Source of the DNA: Bacillota bacterium
Lineage (GTDB): Bacteria > Bacillota > Sulfobacillia > JAJZYS01 > JAJYTV01
Length of the DNA stretch: 7,558 nucleotides
Direction of reading: 5' to 3'
NCBI GenBank assembly: GCA_021792885.1
Contig: JAJYTV010000077.1
Coordinates: forward strand, 1 to 7,558
Positions 4,755 to 7,558 of this stretch are shown piece by piece. Under the pieces are notes generated by a model that saw nothing but the letters and a program-made list of their open reading frames with translations, had not been told where the DNA came from and made no database searches. Both the position numbers and the translations under genes were made by a program. Each line of letters begins with the position of its first letter. Positions within the stretch are counted from its first letter, which is position 1.

Positions 4755-7346
4755 ATGATGCTGGATGAACTGACTGGCGATCTCTGGATTGCCTGGCAAC
4801 CGATCTACAACTTGCGCACGGGCTCGATCTGGGGCCACGAGGCGCTGATCCGCGGGCCGGTCGGGCACCCCTTCGAGACCCCCCAGGCCCTCTTCGAACT
4901 GGCGCGCCGGGAGGCGGTGGACGAGCAGTTCGAGGAGCGCTGCCGCTTCCTCGCCTTCCGCAGTGCCGCGCGGGACCTCGCGCGTCCCGGCACGCTGTTC
5001 GTCAACGCGAACCCCCGCTTCGTCGGGCTGCCGATCGCACCCCCGGACCAGCCCTGGAGCGCGGAGCACACCGTGGTGGAGATCTCGGAGTCCTCTCCCC
5101 TGTTCGACGATCCCGAGGCGCTGCAGGCGCAGGTCGCCGCATGGCGTGCCCAGGGCTTCCGCATCGCCCTGGACGACTTCGGGTCGGGCTTCGCGGGGGA
5201 GGCGGCGATCCTCGCGCTGCACCCGGACGTCGTCAAGATCGACCAGCGCTTCATCCACGGCATCGACAAGGATGCGTGGCGCCAGGAGATCGTGTCGGTC
5301 CTCGTGCACATGTGCTCCGACCTCGGCGTCGCAGTGGTTGCGGAGGGCATCGAGACCCCTTCGGAACTGGACGAGGTCGTGATGCGCGGCGTCGTTCTCG
5401 GCCAAGGATTCCTGCTCGGCCCCCCTGCGCGGGAGCCCAAGGCGGAGCCCATGTTCCGCGACCTCCCCGGCAGGGCGCTGGAGGAGGCGGCGCAGGACGC
5501 CGCCGGCGGGGCAGGTCTGCCCCGCTACGTCGTCGACCGCGCGCGCCGCATCCTCTACTGGAGCCCGGAGGCGGAAGCGCTGACAGGCCACAGCGCGATC
5601 TCGCTCACCGGCACGACCTGCTGGCTCAGCGGCCTCGACCACCGCGACGCCGACGGAACGCGCCTTTGCTTCCGCGCTTGCCCGCTCGTGACCGCGATGC
5701 GGACAGGCGAGACGCAGCGGGGCGTCGTCAGCCTGCGGCGCGAAGCCGGCGAGCGCGAATGGGTGGAGATCTCGGCGCAGCCGATCGTCTCGAAGCAGGG
5801 CGAGGTGGTGGGGGCGGTCGAGACGTTCGGGCCGCTGCCTGCCCAGCAGGAGACAGCGGCGCAGGCGCTTGCCGTCGGCGAGGCGGGCGAGACGGGCGGC
5901 CTGGGACACCACCTCTTCTGGCGCAAGGAGGTCGCGCGCTGGCTCGCACGCTGGCAAGGCGGCGAGGACTTCACGCAGACTTCACGGCGCTTCGTCAACT
6001 CCCTGCCGTTCCACAGCGCCGCACTCTGGCAGCCGCAGCCGGCTGCGAACCGCTGCGTCGCCCTCGCGGGCAAGCAGGAGGGGGATGCGCGCGTTGCGTT
6101 CTCGTCCGTGCCGCTGCAGCCGCCCACGAGCATCGTGGCCCAGGCGTACGATCGGCGCAGCGTTGTGCGGGTGGAAAGCGGCGGGCGCCACGGTACGGGG
6201 GTGCGCGTCGCGATCCCCCTGATGCACGCCGGCATCGTGCAGGGCGTGCTGACCATCGCCGACGAGAGCGCGCAGCGGCTGCCGGACGCCGCCGTCGCGG
6301 CGATCGGGGAGCTCGCACCGCTGCTCGGCACCTTGATTTCGAACCAGGAACTGCTCGGCTCCTTGCAGCGCAAGGAGGAGATCTTCCGCTGGATGCTGCG
6401 CAACGCGCAGATCGCGCTCGACTACCAGCCGACGCTCGAGCCCGACGATGACTTCTCCTCGCCGTCGATCGCCGCGTTTCACGATTTCCGCCGTGGCTGG
6501 GACCGCATCGCCGGCGTGCGCGGAGGCGCGCTCTGGATGAGGGAGTCTTCGGGCAACGCCTCCTTCACCCCGCACGACCAGTGGGGGATCTTCACCGGGC
6601 GCGGCGTGCGCGCGCGCATGCAGCAGTTCCTCGCGGAGCGCCTGGGGGAACTGCCGGAGAGCGGGTGGCTGGCACAAGACCACCCGCTGCAGGTGGGAAC
6701 CCTGCCGAACTACCTGCACGTGGTGCGGGACCAGCGCGACCCCGTCGCCGTGCTTTTGGTCGCCGTCGCCTCCCGCGACCGCGAGACGGACCTTCTTCCC
6801 GTCTTCGAGTTCACGAGCCTTGCCACGGTGAACCGGCGCCGCCAGCGGGAGCTCCTGCACGTCGCGGAGCGCGATCCACTGACCGGGGCGCTCAACCGAC
6901 GTGCCCTGGAGGAGCGCCTCGAGGCGTTTCTGCGCGGGCGCCGCCGGCGCTCCGCCCTCTTTGCGCTCGTCGACGTCGACGATCTCAAGCGGGTGAACGA
7001 CCAGCAGGGGCACCAGGCGGCCGACCTCCTGCTGCACCGCTTCGCGGACCACGCACGGCGCGCACTGCGCCCGGAGGACGAGGTCGCGCGGATCGGCGGG
7101 GACGAGTTCGTCTTCGTGCTCTACGACGCGCCCTGGGGCGAGTCCGCCCGCCAGCGGCTGCACGCCGTCCTGGCGCAGAGCCCGCTCGCGGAGTTCGGTA
7201 CGGGTGCGACCTGCGGCGCCGTCGAGCTGCCGCGCGAGGCCCACACGTTCGCCGAGGCGTACCGCCTCGCGGACCATCGCCTGTACAGCGGCAAGGAAGC
7301 CGGAAAGGGGATCGTCGTCGGCGGGGGGGAGGCCCCCTCGGCCTAG
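4755..7346 (+). CDS. Cyclic-di-GMP turnover protein: EAL-PAS-GAF-GAF-like-GGDEF
   Basis: Predicted soluble bifunctional enzyme for the second messenger cyclic-di-GMP, 863 residues from ATG 4755 (ATG 4758 equally possible; GGGGG is 3 bases upstream of the first). EAL phosphodiesterase, about 5-225: EAL 29-31, Asn84, EISE (109-112), DDFGSG (140-145), Lys161, AEGIE (196-200) and Gln217, all matching active enzymes. PAS, about 253-360, has three Cys (289, 305, 309) and ends VGAVETFG. A GAF-like domain spans about 390-535. A second GAF-like or unassigned domain spans about 545-695. GGDEF cyclase, about 706-855: DPLTGALNRR (707-716), VDVDDLKRVND (739-749), intact GGDEF (781-785), and a product-inhibition I-site RPED (772-775) at the standard distance. 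No signal peptide or membrane segment is seen. The order is unusual, since most bifunctional proteins put GGDEF before EAL. The last codons lie in an inverted repeat and overlap the convergent gene. Confidence 0.93.
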   Translation: MMLDELTGDLWIAWQPIYNLRTGSIWGHEALIRGPVGHPFETPQALFELARREAVDEQFEERCRFLAFRSAARDLARPGTLFVNANPRFVGLPIAPPDQPWSAEHTVVEISESSPLFDDPEALQAQVAAWRAQGFRIALDDFGSGFAGEAAILALHPDVVKIDQRFIHGIDKDAWRQEIVSVLVHMCSDLGVAVVAEGIETPSELDEVVMRGVVLGQGFLLGPPAREPKAEPMFRDLPGRALEEAAQDAAGGAGLPRYVVDRARRILYWSPEAEALTGHSAISLTGTTCWLSGLDHRDADGTRLCFRACPLVTAMRTGETQRGVVSLRREAGEREWVEISAQPIVSKQGEVVGAVETFGPLPAQQETAAQALAVGEAGETGGLGHHLFWRKEVARWLARWQGGEDFTQTSRRFVNSLPFHSAALWQPQPAANRCVALAGKQEGDARVAFSSVPLQPPTSIVAQAYDRRSVVRVESGGRHGTGVRVAIPLMHAGIVQGVLTIADESAQRLPDAAVAAIGELAPLLGTLISNQELLGSLQRKEEIFRWMLRNAQIALDYQPTLEPDDDFSSPSIAAFHDFRRGWDRIAGVRGGALWMRESSGNASFTPHDQWGIFTGRGVRARMQQFLAERLGELPESGWLAQDHPLQVGTLPNYLHVVRDQRDPVAVLLVAVASRDRETDLLPVFEFTSLATVNRRRQRELLHVAERDPLTGALNRRALEERLEAFLRGRRRRSALFALVDVDDLKRVNDQQGHQAADLLLHRFADHARRALRPEDEVARIGGDEFVFVLYDAPWGESARQRLHAVLAQSPLAEFGTGATCGAVELPREAHTFAEAYRLADHRLYSGKEAGKGIVVGGGEAPSA

Positions 7347-7370
7347 CGGCCCTCCGCGGCCGAGGGGGCC
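7331..7370. terminator. Bidirectional terminator-like hairpin in the convergent 3' overlap
   Basis: GGCCCCCTCGGCC (7331-7343) and GGCCGAGGGGGCC (7358-7370) form a perfect 13-bp stem, followed after TA by a 4-bp inner stem, GCGG (7346-7349) with CCGC (7354-7357), and a 4-base loop. It lies inside the last codons of both converging genes and would stop or mark the ends of both transcripts. Neither side carries a T-run, so intrinsic termination is inferred from stem strength and position only. Confidence 0.6.
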
Positions 7371-7558
7371 GGCAGGACGTCCTGGAACCAGAAGCCGTCG
7401 CGCAGCACCGCCTCGCCGCGGACGACCGGGACTGGGCGCTCGAAGATGGGTCCGTCCCAGACGAAGCTGTGGAACTCCCCGCGCTCGCCGCACGGATCGA
7501 CCGTCCCCGGCAATTCCCGGAGGAGCGCGGCGTCGTACTCGCGCCCGACGAACGCGGG
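7343..7558 (-). CDS. Dph6-type ATP-pyrophosphatase (diphthine-ammonia ligase family), C-terminal end
   Basis: The last 71 residues of a gene entering from the right edge on the minus strand; stop TAG at 7345-7343. The segment GREYDAALLRELPGTVDPCG followed by ERGEFHSFVWDGPIF carries the family signature CGE/R-GE-F/Y-H-S/T-F near the C-terminus of Dph6/MJ0570-like N-type ATP pyrophosphatases. In eukaryotes and archaea Dph6 amidates diphthine on elongation factor 2. Bacteria lack diphthamide, so bacterial members have another, mostly unknown, amidation or adenylation role. The PP-loop (SGGxDS) would be outside the window and cannot be checked. Its stop codon shares CTAG with the stop of the EAL-GGDEF gene (3 shared stop-region bases, convergent). 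Confidence in the family is moderate to good because only the tail is visible. Confidence 0.72.
   Translation of the reverse strand, partial: PAFVGREYDAALLRELPGTVDPCGERGEFHSFVWDGPIFERPVPVVRGEAVLRDGFWFQDVLPAPSAAEGR

Noticed and set aside
5982..7493. Long open frame on the minus strand across the GGDEF half
   Set aside because: Out of phase with the real Dph6-like tail, compositionally biased, and antisense to well-conserved domains.

Overview
The window is a G+C-rich bacterial chromosomal segment, roughly two thirds G+C by eye. It has tight coding, short spacers, and several GTG/TTG start choices. Hsp33 resembles the Bacillus-type protein, and the lipoamide dehydrogenase and MoeZ-like protein also fit Gram-positive homologues. 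I lean towards a high-G+C Firmicutes-like organism, but this is a weak inference and no taxonomic marker is present. I see no mobile element, CRISPR array, tRNA or rRNA.

Layout. On the minus strand at the left edge is the N-terminal 175 residues of Hsp33 (hslO), a redox-switched chaperone. It is divergent from a plus-strand DedA-family membrane protein (stop at 1258), and the two share a compact AT-rich promoter region around 526-570. A dihydrolipoyl dehydrogenase (1349-2767, TTG start) follows and is closed by a clear GC-rich hairpin terminator (2774-2804). Next is a two-gene translationally coupled unit. Its first gene encodes a fusion of a ubiquitin-like MoaD/ThiS/CysO-type domain, a MoeB/MoeZ-type E1 enzyme and a rhodanese domain (2826-4211). 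Its second gene encodes a small JAMM metalloprotease (4211-4594). After a 160-base structured leader comes an 863-residue cyclic-di-GMP protein with EAL first, then PAS and GAF-like sensory domains, and GGDEF last (4755-7346). At the right edge, convergent with it, is the C-terminal end of a Dph6-type ATP-pyrophosphatase (7343-7558, minus strand).

How the genes may work together. The E1/rhodanese fusion and the JAMM protease look like the activating and cleaving halves of a sulfur-carrier pathway of the MoeZ-CysO-Mec+ type known from Mycobacterium. The ubiquitin-like domain here is fused to the E1 and lacks the terminal Gly-Gly that is normally adenylated, so its role is open. This is the most interesting part of the window. 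The EAL-GGDEF protein has intact catalytic motifs for both breaking and making cyclic-di-GMP. The other genes look like independent housekeeping units.

At DNA level the main points are a 13-bp perfect inverted repeat inside the overlapping 3' ends of the convergent pair at 7331-7370, hairpins placed just before the ribosome binding sites of two or three genes, and an unresolved start codon for the DedA gene.
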